Shown here: one piece after another, positions 7,758 through 16,801 of the stretch
Position numbering within the stretch: the stretch's first letter is position 1
Layout: the number at the start of each line of letters is the position of its first letter
NCBI GenBank assembly: GCA_964472195.1
Contig: CAYYJH010000007.1
Coordinates: 1 to 52,062, forward strand
Direction: 5' to 3'
Source: BS750m-G4 sp964472195
Lineage (GTDB): Bacteria; Bacteroidota; Ignavibacteria; Tepidaquicellales; Tepidaquicellaceae
DNA: 52,062 bases
Program-made: the position numbers and the translations under genes
Notes under the pieces: model-generated
Told to the model about the DNA's origin: nothing
Seen by the model: only the letters and a program-made list of their open reading frames with translations
Databases searched by the model: none

Positions 7758-9248
7758 TTGAAAAATAAAATTCTTATATTAATACCATTTGTAATTGCTT
7801 TAGTATTAAGGATAATTTTCATCGAACAAAAAAATCTCTGGTTCGATGAGATTTATTCCTGGAATGTATCACAGGCAAACTTAAAAGCAATTATCGAAAT
7901 GTCTGCGGGAGATATACACCCTCCTTTTTATTACATCATTTTAAAATTCTGGACGTTGCTCTTTTCCGATAGTGTGTTCTCCTTAAGAATGCTCAGTGTA
8001 ACAATAAGTTTAGCAGGTATGATGTTCATCTATTTGCTCTGCAGAAAAATTTTCAAGACGAACATCGAAATATTTTTTGCACTTTTATTGTACGCTGTTT
8101 CACCGCTGAACATTTACTATTCTCAGGAAGTGAGAATGTTTAACCTTAATCTTTTTCTTTGCCTGGGCTCTGTTTACTTTTTTATCAGTTATCTAAGCAA
8201 ACCGAATGTACGAAACGGTTTATCGTATTCGGCTTTTACTGTGCTCGCTTTTTATACACACTACTTTGCTTTCCTGATATTTTTTACTCAAGCAGTAATA
8301 TTATTAATAATCTTTTTAAAGAAAGAAGTAGACTTTCCTTTTATTAGAAATTTTTTACCATACTATCTTGGAGTCTTAATTCTATACGTACCGTGGTTTG
8401 GGAAATTCCTTTATCAGGTTAACAAAGGTCAGCAATGGAGAGTGCCGCAGGAGACATACCAGGTTTTGCTCAATACTTTTGCTTTCTTTAAAGAAAATTT
8501 CTTTGGATATTATTTCTATTATGAAGGAAGTATTATCCATGCATTAGTAAAATATATTACATTAACTACATTTATATTCTTTGCAGTTTTTGGTTTAAGG
8601 TTTATTATTCAAACATTGAAATCAAAAGACAGAACTCCCGCATCAAATAATTATGCAGCTTTTTATGTTATCCTGTTTTTTGTTATCCCGCTCGCAATTG
8701 GAATCATTGTTTCAATAAAGAATAGCATACTTCTTTCAAGATATTTAAGTATCATTGTTCCTTATTATCTCATCATACTTATTTTCTTTGCATACAGCAT
8801 CCGTAAAGATTATGTTACTTATGCTTTCGTTTTTATCTTCACACTCTCGAGTATTGTTGGGACCACAATAACCTTTTCTCATGATTTCAAGAACAATGAT
8901 TACAGGGACATCATTTCTTACATAGAAAAGTCTTATAAAGATAGCGATGTTATTACAGTCGACCCACATTACAATGGATGGGTGTTCGATTATTATTGTT
9001 CTCATAACGAGACAGTATTAAATCCACCCATGAACCTCGGATGGAACCTCAACATAAAATACGATTCACTTTCTCTGAAACCTGAGATTAAGAATGTATG
9101 GTTCATAACTGATTACAGTGCACTGGATAAAACCGGTTATGATGAGGTTTCTTCTAAAATGAGTTCATTAGGATTTGAACTCGAAAGCACGAAGGTCTTT
9201 TCATTAATACCTGAAAAGGTGAGGGTGGAGTATTACAGGAGAAAATAA
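7758..9248 (+). CDS. GT39/PMT-like membrane glycosyltransferase
   Basis: 496 residues from a TTG start directly after the YjbQ stop. There are about 10-11 predicted membrane segments. The first extracytoplasmic loop has the GT-C signature D30-E31 (LWFDEIYSWN) and HPP (54-56), typical of ArnT/PMT-type enzymes that use a polyprenyl-phosphate sugar donor. SPLNIYYSQEVRMF is another conserved loop. The C-terminal soluble region (about 390-496) is short. Acceptor unknown; a cell-envelope glycan, lipid or secreted protein is possible. A second, divergent GT39 lies at 43143-44825. Confidence 0.88.
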   Translation: MKNKILILIPFVIALVLRIIFIEQKNLWFDEIYSWNVSQANLKAIIEMSAGDIHPPFYYIILKFWTLLFSDSVFSLRMLSVTISLAGMMFIYLLCRKIFKTNIEIFFALLLYAVSPLNIYYSQEVRMFNLNLFLCLGSVYFFISYLSKPNVRNGLSYSAFTVLAFYTHYFAFLIFFTQAVILLIIFLKKEVDFPFIRNFLPYYLGVLILYVPWFGKFLYQVNKGQQWRVPQETYQVLLNTFAFFKENFFGYYFYYEGSIIHALVKYITLTTFIFFAVFGLRFIIQTLKSKDRTPASNNYAAFYVILFFVIPLAIGIIVSIKNSILLSRYLSIIVPYYLIILIFFAYSIRKDYVTYAFVFIFTLSSIVGTTITFSHDFKNNDYRDIISYIEKSYKDSDVITVDPHYNGWVFDYYCSHNETVLNPPMNLGWNLNIKYDSLSLKPEIKNVWFITDYSALDKTGYDEVSSKMSSLGFELESTKVFSLIPEKVRVEYYRRK

Positions 9249-9493
9249 AATTATTCTTTATTGTAATCGTGATTTTCTTCATCAAACAACCATTGCACTG
9301 GGTTGTTTTTAATATAATTTCTTACATTAATAAATTCATTTTCATTCCTTAATATTCTATCATAATATCTTGCTTGCCATTTAAAATCAACATTACTATT
9401 TGCAACCTTCTTTTTAACTCCGATTTTAAAACCCCTGATAATTGAACCCAAATTTCTTGATTGTGGTCCGAATTTATTTGTATTCCAAATTCT

Positions 9494-9520
9494 AAGAGAT
9501 GCAAAATCATGCGTCTTTAC
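9494..9520. repeat. REP-like palindrome inside the RAYT coding sequence
   Basis: AAGAGATGCAAAATCATGCGTCTTTAC is split here as AAGAGATGCA, AAATCA, TGCGTCTTTAC: an imperfect inverted repeat related to the perfect one at 9835-9862. On the minus strand it encodes in-frame VKTHDFASL. Part of it reappears at 9659-9675 because of the contig-end duplication. Confidence 0.55.
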
Positions 9521-9558
9521 GTTTTTATCAAATTTGTCAATTACAATTATACCATGAA

Positions 9559-9658
9559 NNNNNNNNNNNNNNNNNNNNNNNNNNNNNNNNNNNNNNNNNN
9601 NNNNNNNNNNNNNNNNNNNNNNNNNNNNNNNNNNNNNNNNNNNNNNNNNNNNNNNNNN
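9559..9658. other. Scaffold gap (100 N) with duplicated flanks
   Basis: The 55 bp before the gap (9504-9558) and the 55 bp after it (9659-9713) are identical. The N run is therefore an unmerged contig overlap and probably contains no missing sequence. Confidence 0.92.
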
Positions 9659-9834
9659 AAATCATGCGTCTTTACGTTTTTATCAAATTTGTCAATTACA
9701 ATTATACCATGAAATGGTAACAAAATAATACCCACTTTTTGAATAATCCCACCCTTTTAATCGAGTGGACGGTATCCGATATTTCTTTTTGAATAATTCG
9801 TTTCTCATTTGTAATTGTATGATAAATTTATATT

Positions 9835-9862
9835 GTAGAGACGCAAAATCTTGCGTCTCTAC
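9835..9862. repeat. REP palindrome
   Basis: Perfect 12-bp arms GTAGAGACGCAA and TTGCGTCTCTAC around AATC. It lies 26 bp upstream of the RAYT start, the position expected for a REP element mobilised by its cognate RAYT. Confidence 0.75.
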
Positions 9863-9880
9863 GAATCCTTTCTCCGAAAA

Positions 9881-10834
9881 TTACAATTCAAAATTATACG
9901 CAACGCTTCCCCATAGCAAAGGGACAAAATGAAGCTTACCGCTGCTTCCTCCCGGATCTAAGTTTGTGAGAATTCCAATTACACAAGCATCTATTGCAAA
10001 GTTTCCATTAATTATTCTAAACCCTCCCGAAAAAACCGCACTTAATCTTCCTTCACGTCCGAAAGTAATCCAATTCTCGGAAATAAACTTAGAATCTTCT
10101 ACAGAACGAGCTTCAATACTTAACATAAATAGAGGATACGGATGTATTGAAATTCCATTACCATGTTCCCAATCTATACCATAAATCATTCCACTTCCTA
10201 CTGATATAGAATATTTATCTGTACCAAAGGTTGAAACTCCGTAAAGAAGTCCAAAATTGTTATCAGTTTCAATGTCCAGAAAACTGTAAGTTTGTGCATA
10301 CGCAAGACCAATTGATACATCTACATATTTTGAATGCAATGCCCGAACCTTAGGAGCGACGTAAAACATCGGGGGGTAAAGAGATGCACCTGCCCCAAGA
10401 TTTATGTAATCAGTAATCCCTACATTTCCAAATGGAAACACTAATGCGGTAAACCACGGGATAAAAACTGCTGTTGACACATAACCATGCCCTGCTTTCA
10501 ACGTCTTACCAGTCGGTCCTATGAACAAACGTGATTCATTCGGGTCGGGTTTAAAGATTACGCGAGTGCTGTCTGTTCTAATTAATTGCAAATCTTCTAT
10601 CGTTGTAATTTGCTCTTGCGGAACATTGAACGTTTTGTATTTCGTCTTTATCTTTACAGTATCGGGGGTAACACTTCTCACAGTACCTGTCATTTCAAAA
10701 CCGCCTAACAGTGTTATCTTATACTCTCTTCCTATGATAAGAGAATCTTTCTGTGCATAAGAAGAATGGAAAAATGTAAAAATGAAAATAGATATTGTGA
10801 AAAGTATAAAAAGAATAGAATGTAAGGTTTTCAT
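9881..10834 (-). CDS. Secreted LSm-like plus barrel-like protein
   Basis: 317 residues. A signal peptide (about 1-27, ending SSYAQ) is followed by a small-barrel segment at about 36-75 (YKITLLGGFEMTGTVRSVTP, VKIKTKYKTFNVPQEQITTI) similar to LSm-like domains of Bacteroidota envelope proteins. From about 115 to the end come alternating strands (TAVFIPWFTALVFPFGNV, YVDVSIGLAYAQ, YSISVGSGMIYGID) and a terminal VAYNFEL, as in outer-membrane barrels. Function unknown. It is divergent from the YCF48 gene, with 191 bp between. Confidence 0.75.
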   Translation of the reverse strand: MKTLHSILFILFTISIFIFTFFHSSYAQKDSLIIGREYKITLLGGFEMTGTVRSVTPDTVKIKTKYKTFNVPQEQITTIEDLQLIRTDSTRVIFKPDPNESRLFIGPTGKTLKAGHGYVSTAVFIPWFTALVFPFGNVGITDYINLGAGASLYPPMFYVAPKVRALHSKYVDVSIGLAYAQTYSFLDIETDNNFGLLYGVSTFGTDKYSISVGSGMIYGIDWEHGNGISIHPYPLFMLSIEARSVEDSKFISENWITFGREGRLSAVFSGGFRIINGNFAIDACVIGILTNLDPGGSSGKLHFVPLLWGSVAYNFEL

Positions 10835-11025
10835 TCCGCAGCAGTTTAATTATTGCAATAAAATTGCTCAACCAAAAAATTAAATTCAAGCTACATTTAA
10901 AAAAGTAATTTCATCCAAAGAAGACTGAATTTATTAATAATAGTTATGGTATACATATTTCTCTTGCAAATTAAATACTTTAATGCTTAATTTACTTCAG
11001 GAAAATAAACACAGGAGGGTTCAAC

Positions 11026-13161
11026 ATGCAAAAGTTTAAACTTTCATTTCTTGTTATTGCTTTACTTCTCATTTCAAACATTTCGAATTCGCAGTGGTTT
11101 TGGCAGAATCCACTGCCGCAGGGAAATGATATAAGAGCAATACATTTCGTAAAACAAAGCAATGTTGGTTATATGGCTACAGTTGCAGGTACATTTCTCA
11201 AAACTACAGATTATGGTCTTAGTTGGAAACAAATAAACACTAGTGTAAGTGTTCCTTTGTACTCAATCTTTTTCGTTAATGAATTAACAGGTTTCGCTGG
11301 TGGAGATAAGGGAGCACTTTATAAGACAATAAACGGAGGTAAGCAATGGTACATTGTTGATTCTATTGTGAACTATCCAATCAATTCGATATTTTTTACA
11401 TCTGCAAATACGGGTTATTATTCAAGCAGAATAGGAAGACTCAGAAAAACAACAAACGGTGGAGATAATTGGATATATCTCAACACAAGTACTACGAAGG
11501 ATATTAATTCGATATTTTTTTTAAACGAAACAACAGGTTATGTTGCTGGAAGTTCGGGTTTACTTATAAAAACTACCAACGCAGGTAATGTATGGTATTC
11601 AGTTTCTGCTCCGCAGTATTCTTTCTCAAGTTTATATTTTATGAACTTAAATACTGGTTTTGTTGGTGGTGTTTTTCGTTTAATAAAAACCACAAATGGG
11701 GGTGTTAATTGGAACGTCTTTAACTTTGGTTTTTCAGGAAGAGTTGATGCAATAAGTTTTATTAATGAAAATATTGGATATGCTGCTGAAGTAATTCAGG
11801 GAGTATTATTCAAAACAACAAATGGTGGAGATAATTGGTTTATACAAAATATTAACAATTCAAACTTTTTGTATTCGATGGATTTTACTAATTCATCAAC
11901 AGGTTGTATAGTTGGTTCGCAAGGAACAATAATAAAAACTACAAACGGTGGAGAAACTTGGAACGACTGTTATTCAAAAGTGACAAATAGAAATCTTCGC
12001 TCTATTTCCTTTATCAGTCAAAACACTGGTTTTGCTTGTGGACAAGCTGGGATCGCTTTAAAGACTACTAATTCAGGACAAAACTGGAATAAAATGAACA
12101 CTATTTCGAATTACTATTTTTATTCTATATGCTTTCCAGATGAAAATAATGGTTATATTGGAGCTTATAGTACTATTTTGAAAACTACAAATTTTGGTAA
12201 CACCTGGTTCGATTTATCTCCTCAAATAGCAGATAAATCCGTTCTAAATTTACTTATGCTTGATTCAAACATAGGATATGGTGTAGGTGGAGAAGGTATG
12301 ATTATAAAAACTACTAATTCAGGTATTAATTGGTTCTTTCAAAATTCAAGCTATGCAAATACTTTATGGGCAATAGATTTCGTAAATAATAATACTGGCT
12401 ATGTAGTTGGAGGAGGTTTTACAAGCTATGTAATTTTAAAAACTACAAACTCTGGAGATAATTGGATTATACAAGAACAAGCCAATCTAAATTGCCTACA
12501 ATCAGTTGATTTTATAAATGAAAATACTGGCTATGCTTCTGGTAAAGGCGGTATCATTTTTAAAACAACAAATGGTGGAGAAAATTGGTATCAACTAAAT
12601 CCAGGATACGACGTTAATCTAACTTCAATTAAAGTTTTAAATAAAGATATAATATATATCGCAGGTGGAAGCCTGTACAATAGCATAATTCTAAAATCAA
12701 GTGACGGTGGTTCTAATTGGATTTATCAAGAATCATATACAGATAACTCACTTTGGGATTTAGAGTTTACAAATGATAGCACAGCTTATATAGTTGGTGA
12801 ATATGGAACAATATTGAAAACTACGAATGGAGGTACTACTATTGTAAATGTTTCTCTAGTTAGTAATAATATACCATCATCATTTAAGCTCTCTCAAAAC
12901 TACCCCAACCCATTCAACCCAACAACAACCATTATATACGATATAAAAATAAAAGGTTTTGTTGAGTTGAAAGTCTTCGACCTGCTCGGTCGTGAAATAA
13001 CAACACTCGTAAACAGGAATCAATCACCGGGAACATACGAAGTTGTATTCGATGCTACTTCCCTTCCGAGCGGTGTGTATTTTTATCAATTGCAAGCCAT
13101 GCCTGATGGCAGGCAGGCAGGAGACTTTATTGAAACGAGAAAGATGGTCGTGCTTAAATAA
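11026..13161 (+). CDS. YCF48-repeat T9SS-secreted protein
   Basis: 711 residues. AGGAGG 7 nt before the ATG is among the best ribosome binding sites in the window. After a signal peptide (about 1-22) come roughly 14 propeller-type YCF48/BNR-like units, each with the pattern F.N..TGY..G..G.I.KTTNGG..W. Residues about 620-711 are a T9SS type A sorting domain (LSQNYPNPFNPTTTI, LPSGVYFYQLQ, IETRKMVVLK). It should be exported by the Sec and then the type IX system and processed by PorU. Its sorting domain contains the extra segment MPDGRQAG encoded by a GC-rich palindrome. Partner or ligand unknown. Confidence 0.92.
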   Translation: MQKFKLSFLVIALLLISNISNSQWFWQNPLPQGNDIRAIHFVKQSNVGYMATVAGTFLKTTDYGLSWKQINTSVSVPLYSIFFVNELTGFAGGDKGALYKTINGGKQWYIVDSIVNYPINSIFFTSANTGYYSSRIGRLRKTTNGGDNWIYLNTSTTKDINSIFFLNETTGYVAGSSGLLIKTTNAGNVWYSVSAPQYSFSSLYFMNLNTGFVGGVFRLIKTTNGGVNWNVFNFGFSGRVDAISFINENIGYAAEVIQGVLFKTTNGGDNWFIQNINNSNFLYSMDFTNSSTGCIVGSQGTIIKTTNGGETWNDCYSKVTNRNLRSISFISQNTGFACGQAGIALKTTNSGQNWNKMNTISNYYFYSICFPDENNGYIGAYSTILKTTNFGNTWFDLSPQIADKSVLNLLMLDSNIGYGVGGEGMIIKTTNSGINWFFQNSSYANTLWAIDFVNNNTGYVVGGGFTSYVILKTTNSGDNWIIQEQANLNCLQSVDFINENTGYASGKGGIIFKTTNGGENWYQLNPGYDVNLTSIKVLNKDIIYIAGGSLYNSIILKSSDGGSNWIYQESYTDNSLWDLEFTNDSTAYIVGEYGTILKTTNGGTTIVNVSLVSNNIPSSFKLSQNYPNPFNPTTTIIYDIKIKGFVELKVFDLLGREITTLVNRNQSPGTYEVVFDATSLPSGVYFYQLQAMPDGRQAGDFIETRKMVVLK
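13101..13118. repeat. GC-rich palindromic insert in a sorting domain
   Basis: GCCTGATGGCAGGCAGGC, encoding PDGRQA in frame. It matches the palindrome family seen outside genes at 45100-45117 and 51882-51900. A second coding copy is at 14473-14490. Confidence 0.55.
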
Positions 13162-13198
13162 AATAAGTAAAACTTCTAATAATTTTAATTTTAAAATT

Positions 13199-14533
13199 AT
13201 GAAAAAGATATTATTAGTGTTATTAATTTTGGTAAGCTTTACTTTTAATGTTCATCCCTCACCCGGATGGTTCTCACAAAACAGCGGAACTTCTGAAACA
13301 TTGAACGATGTTTTTTTTATTAATAATCTCACCGGGTGGGCTGTCGGAGACACAGGAATAATTGTGAAAACCACGAACGGTGGAATCAACTGGTTTCAGC
13401 AATACAATCCTAACGATAAGGAATTGCTCGCTGTAAGATTCATAAATGAAAGCACAGGTTGGGCTGTCGGAGGTCAGTTTTATTACAATCCTATGAACTG
13501 TGATTACATGGTAATTATAAAAACTACAAACGGTGGAACTAACTGGTATGTACAATTATTTTCTGGTTCAGGTCATATTTTTTATGACCTTTGCGTAATT
13601 AACTCTAATACCGTTTATGCTACTAATTTAGGTTCTAATTTTGGGGGTTTGGTTACAGAAGGATATATAAATACCACAACTAATGGAGGAATCAACTGGT
13701 ATTCTATCCCAAATCTGGAGTTCGGTTTTGGTTATAAAAGTATTTTCTTTTTAAATCAAAATACGGGTTGGGCTATGGGATTCTATGCTTCTTGTACACC
13801 ACCAATGTATTGTCGAGTATTAAAAACTACCAACAGTGGAATGAATTGGTCAATAATAAATCAGGATAGTTCAGATTTTGGATTTGGACATTTTGGAAAA
13901 ATTAGATTCCTAGATCATCTCAATGGTTATTTATTATCCAGAGGATTAAAGAAAACTACTGATGGTGGACATAATTGGGAAACTACGGATTCAATAGTTA
14001 CACCTTCTGCAAGAGGTTATTACTTTGCTAACAAAGATACAGGTTGGATTGTTGGGCACAATTCAATTAATCGAACGGATAACGGTGGCACAAACTGGTC
14101 TTCACAAAATGCTCCAGCAACAGCAACTCTCTACTCTGTTTACTTTTTAAATAAAAACACAGGTTGGGCTGTAGGTTCAAACGGAACAATATTAAAAACA
14201 ACTACAGGTGGAATAACTTCGGTTAAGCAAATCTCAACATTTGTACCTAAGAAAAGTGAACTGTTACAAAATTACCCGAATCCCTTCAATCCTGTTACAA
14301 CAATTACATACAATATTAGATCATCGGGTGAAATTGTTTTAAAAGTGTATGATATTAAAGGTCGTGAGATAACTACACTTGTAAACGAAAATCAGACACC
14401 GGGAACGTACGAAGTTGTATTCGATGCTACTTCCCTTCCGAGCGGTGTGTATTTCTATCAATTGAAAACCATGCCTGATGGCAGGCAGGCTGGAGAATTT
14501 GTTGAAACGAGGAAGATGGTCGTAGTGAAATAA
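13199..14533 (+). CDS. YCF48-repeat T9SS-secreted protein (second copy)
   Basis: The ATG at 13199 begins a clear signal peptide (KKILLVLLILVSFTFNVHPS), so I chose it over an upstream in-frame start that overlaps the previous gene. 444 residues. Six or seven YCF48-type units (NLTGWAVGDTGIIVKTTNGG, NKNTGWAVGSNGTILKTTTG) precede a T9SS sorting domain (LLQNYPNPFNPVTTI to VETRKMVVVK). It lies 37 bp after its paralogue. Sorting domains of the two share an identical 47-bp stretch, whereas the propellers are much more diverged, which points to domain exchange or gene conversion. Confidence 0.92.
   Translation: MKKILLVLLILVSFTFNVHPSPGWFSQNSGTSETLNDVFFINNLTGWAVGDTGIIVKTTNGGINWFQQYNPNDKELLAVRFINESTGWAVGGQFYYNPMNCDYMVIIKTTNGGTNWYVQLFSGSGHIFYDLCVINSNTVYATNLGSNFGGLVTEGYINTTTNGGINWYSIPNLEFGFGYKSIFFLNQNTGWAMGFYASCTPPMYCRVLKTTNSGMNWSIINQDSSDFGFGHFGKIRFLDHLNGYLLSRGLKKTTDGGHNWETTDSIVTPSARGYYFANKDTGWIVGHNSINRTDNGGTNWSSQNAPATATLYSVYFLNKNTGWAVGSNGTILKTTTGGITSVKQISTFVPKKSELLQNYPNPFNPVTTITYNIRSSGEIVLKVYDIKGREITTLVNENQTPGTYEVVFDATSLPSGVYFYQLKTMPDGRQAGEFVETRKMVVVK
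14473..14490. repeat. GC-rich palindromic insert in a sorting domain
   Basis: Same 18 bases as at 13101-13118, in the same place and frame of the second YCF48 gene. Confidence 0.55.
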
Positions 14534-14688
14534 TATTCGATTCTTTACATATCCTTTGCGTCTTTGCGTGAGAATACTTCCTTAGACTTACTTCATTCAT
14601 CTTTTTAATAACTTTTTTCTTACAATGTTATTGAGTAATTTTCAATTTTAATAACCCCTCAACATATGAACTCAAATAAATACAACAT

Positions 14689-16701
14689 ATGCTGAACACG
14701 ATCATCTTCGCAATTGTTTTTATTTCCGCCATAAGTTTTTTCATTTATTCAATAAAGAAATTTCTATCATATCTTAAAATCGGAAAACCCGAAAACAGGT
14801 TCGATAAAGCAGGCAAAAGATTAAAGAACACCATTGTCTATGCATTATTTCAAAAAAAACTTTTAAGACAAAAATTTGCAGGGACACTGCATGCATCGAT
14901 TTATTGGGGATTCCTCGTTCTTCTTATAGTTATTTTAGAAGGAATTATTCAAGGCTTCTTTCCTGATTTTTCATTCAGATTTCTTGGTGGTTTTTATTCA
15001 GTAATCACATGCGTAACAGATATTTTCGGAGCAATTGTTTTTGTAATTGTTCTTTTCTCTATACTAAGGCGATTTATTTTTACTCCTAAAAGACTACGAG
15101 TGGAAATCTCTTCAAGATTAGATGCAACTTTAATACTAACATTGATTCTTTTCGTAATGTTCACAATGTTCGGAGCGAATATAGAAAGAATCCTCATTGG
15201 TCATCCGGAAGGTTACAGACCTGTATCAGAATTTCTTGCAGGTTTGTTTTCCATCAAAGGTTCTCATACAGGATACATGATTTTCTGGTGGGCACACAAT
15301 GTGATTATACTTGGATTCCTTAACTACCTCCCCTATTCAAAACATTTTCATATAATGTCTTCGATGCCGAATACTTATTTTTCAAACATAGGTATAAAGC
15401 CGAAGGGAGTTCTAAAACCGATTGACTTTGAAGATGAGAGTTTAGAGCAGTATGGAGCAAAAGACATCGAAGATTTAACGTGGAAAGAATTGTTGGACGG
15501 GTATACGTGTACAGAATGCGGAAGATGTACCGATGTCTGTCCTGCAAACAGTACGGGTAAAGCTCTCAATCCAAAGAAAATAATTACGCAGATAAGAAAA
15601 CGAATACACGATAAGGGACCGCTTGTTGTTAAAAAAGTTAAAACCGATCCATTATTGGAAACGCCCCTTACCGGCATCTATATTTCTGAAGAAGAACTAT
15701 GGGCATGTACAACCTGTGCTGCCTGTGTCGAAGAGTGCCCGGTTTTAATTGACCACGTTACACCGATTGTGGATATGAGAAGAGACCTTGCTATGATGGA
15801 ATCATCCTTCCCTGCTGAACTGAATACTATATTCAAGAATCTTGAGAATAATGAGTCACCCTGGGCATTCGGTGCAGAACAGAGGAACGACTGGATTGAG
15901 CAATTGAATGCTGAACTCGGAAAAGAAGGCAAAACAAACAATCTTAAAAAACTTAGTAACATCGGTTCGGCAGATGAAGTAGATGTCGTTTTCTGGGTTG
16001 GGTGTGCAGGAGCGTTCGATAACAGGTATATTAATGTCACTAAATCTTTTGCAAAAATACTTAACGCAGCGGAAGTTAAATTTGGTGTGCTTGGGAATGA
16101 AGAAAAATGTAACGGCGATCCTGCAAGAAGGCTCGGAAATGAATTTTTAGCACAGCAGTTCATTCAGCAAAATGTCGAGACGTTCAAAAAGTACAACATA
16201 CAAAAAGTTGTTACAACATGCCCTCACTGCTTCCATGCCCTTAAAAATGAATATCCACAATTTGGTTTAGAGCTTGAAGTAATTCATCATACAGATTATA
16301 TTTGCAATTTAATAAAAGAAAAAAGAATTGTTCCTAAGACAGAGAATCAAAAAAAAATAACGTATCATGATTCTTGCTACCTTGGAAGGTACAACGGTAA
16401 TTACAAAGCACCGAGGGAAATCTTATCGAAAGTTCCCGGACTGAATCCTGTTGAAATGAAGAGATCAAAGGATAAGGGTTTTTGCTGTGGTGCTGGAGGC
16501 GGAAGAATGTTCATGGAAGAAACAGAGGGTAAAAAAGTCTATATGGAACGAACAGAAGAAGCTTTACTAACAGGAGCTGAAACAATTGCTTCGGCATGCC
16601 CATTCTGTATGACTATGCTAACTGATGGAATTAAGGATAAAGAAAAAAGCGAAGAAGTAAAGATAAAGGATTTAGCAGAAATTGTACTTGAAAGCCTTTA
16701 A
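14689..16701 (+). CDS. Membrane Fe-S oxidoreductase, probable ETF:menaquinone oxidoreductase
   Basis: 670 residues. Residues 1-225 hold five or six membrane helices of the NarI-like haem b type (His68, His203 and neighbours are candidate haem ligands). Two 4Fe-4S clusters follow (C274/277/280/284 and C340/343/346/350, each then Pro). Two CCG domains complete the protein (C439, C474, C511/C514; C563, C599-C600, C637/C640), the HdrD/GlpC fold. This architecture is that of EMO-type proteins, which take electrons from ETF to menaquinone. EtfBA is encoded at 2392-4219. The assignment as the ETF partner is inference from architecture and proximity. Confidence 0.88.
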   Translation: MLNTIIFAIVFISAISFFIYSIKKFLSYLKIGKPENRFDKAGKRLKNTIVYALFQKKLLRQKFAGTLHASIYWGFLVLLIVILEGIIQGFFPDFSFRFLGGFYSVITCVTDIFGAIVFVIVLFSILRRFIFTPKRLRVEISSRLDATLILTLILFVMFTMFGANIERILIGHPEGYRPVSEFLAGLFSIKGSHTGYMIFWWAHNVIILGFLNYLPYSKHFHIMSSMPNTYFSNIGIKPKGVLKPIDFEDESLEQYGAKDIEDLTWKELLDGYTCTECGRCTDVCPANSTGKALNPKKIITQIRKRIHDKGPLVVKKVKTDPLLETPLTGIYISEEELWACTTCAACVEECPVLIDHVTPIVDMRRDLAMMESSFPAELNTIFKNLENNESPWAFGAEQRNDWIEQLNAELGKEGKTNNLKKLSNIGSADEVDVVFWVGCAGAFDNRYINVTKSFAKILNAAEVKFGVLGNEEKCNGDPARRLGNEFLAQQFIQQNVETFKKYNIQKVVTTCPHCFHALKNEYPQFGLELEVIHHTDYICNLIKEKRIVPKTENQKKITYHDSCYLGRYNGNYKAPREILSKVPGLNPVEMKRSKDKGFCCGAGGGRMFMEETEGKKVYMERTEEALLTGAETIASACPFCMTMLTDGIKDKEKSEEVKIKDLAEIVLESL

Positions 16702-16801
16702 GAATTTTTAAATATTTATTCGAATAACTTTTAACAAAATTTAATTTAAAAACAATACTTATAATAATTCATTATTAACTTTAAACTTTAATCATAAAAC
16801 T

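Larger units (their letters stand above)
9251..9808 (-). pseudogene. Decayed REP-associated tyrosine transposase (RAYT)
   Basis: The N-terminus starts at ATG 9808: MRNELFKKKYRIPSTRLKGW, then DYSKSGYYFVT, the usual RAYT beginning. Reading then jumps to another frame at FHGIIVID (normally PNHFHGIIVI), so the middle of the Y1_Tnp domain is deleted with a frameshift. The C-terminus is well preserved: FGPQSRNLGSIIRGFKIGV, WQARYYDRILRNENEF, IRNYIKNNP-like VRNYIKNNP, stop at 9251. A scaffold gap sits inside; its flanks are the same 55 bp, so removing the N run and one copy restores continuity of the C-terminal frame. RAYTs are domesticated IS200/IS605-like transposases linked to REP palindromes, and two such palindromes occur here. 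Confidence 0.8.

Noticed and set aside
9461..9735. Three open frames spanning the N gap in the RAYT region
   Set aside because: They consist of the duplicated 55-bp contig end plus N; the true content is the RAYT pseudogene.
11026..14533. Regular repeats that might look like a CRISPR array
   Set aside because: The repeats are diverged, about 120-150 bp apart and in frame; they encode YCF48 propeller units. No CRISPR array was seen in the window.
15678..16163. 161-codon antisense open frame in the Fe-S oxidoreductase gene
   Set aside because: It is a shadow of a strongly supported gene; composition (Ser/Leu/Phe-rich) is that of antisense translation.
16702..16801. Possible SAM riboswitch before metK
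   Set aside because: The 100-bp leader is almost pure A/T with no conserved helices of SAM-I or SAM-II type.
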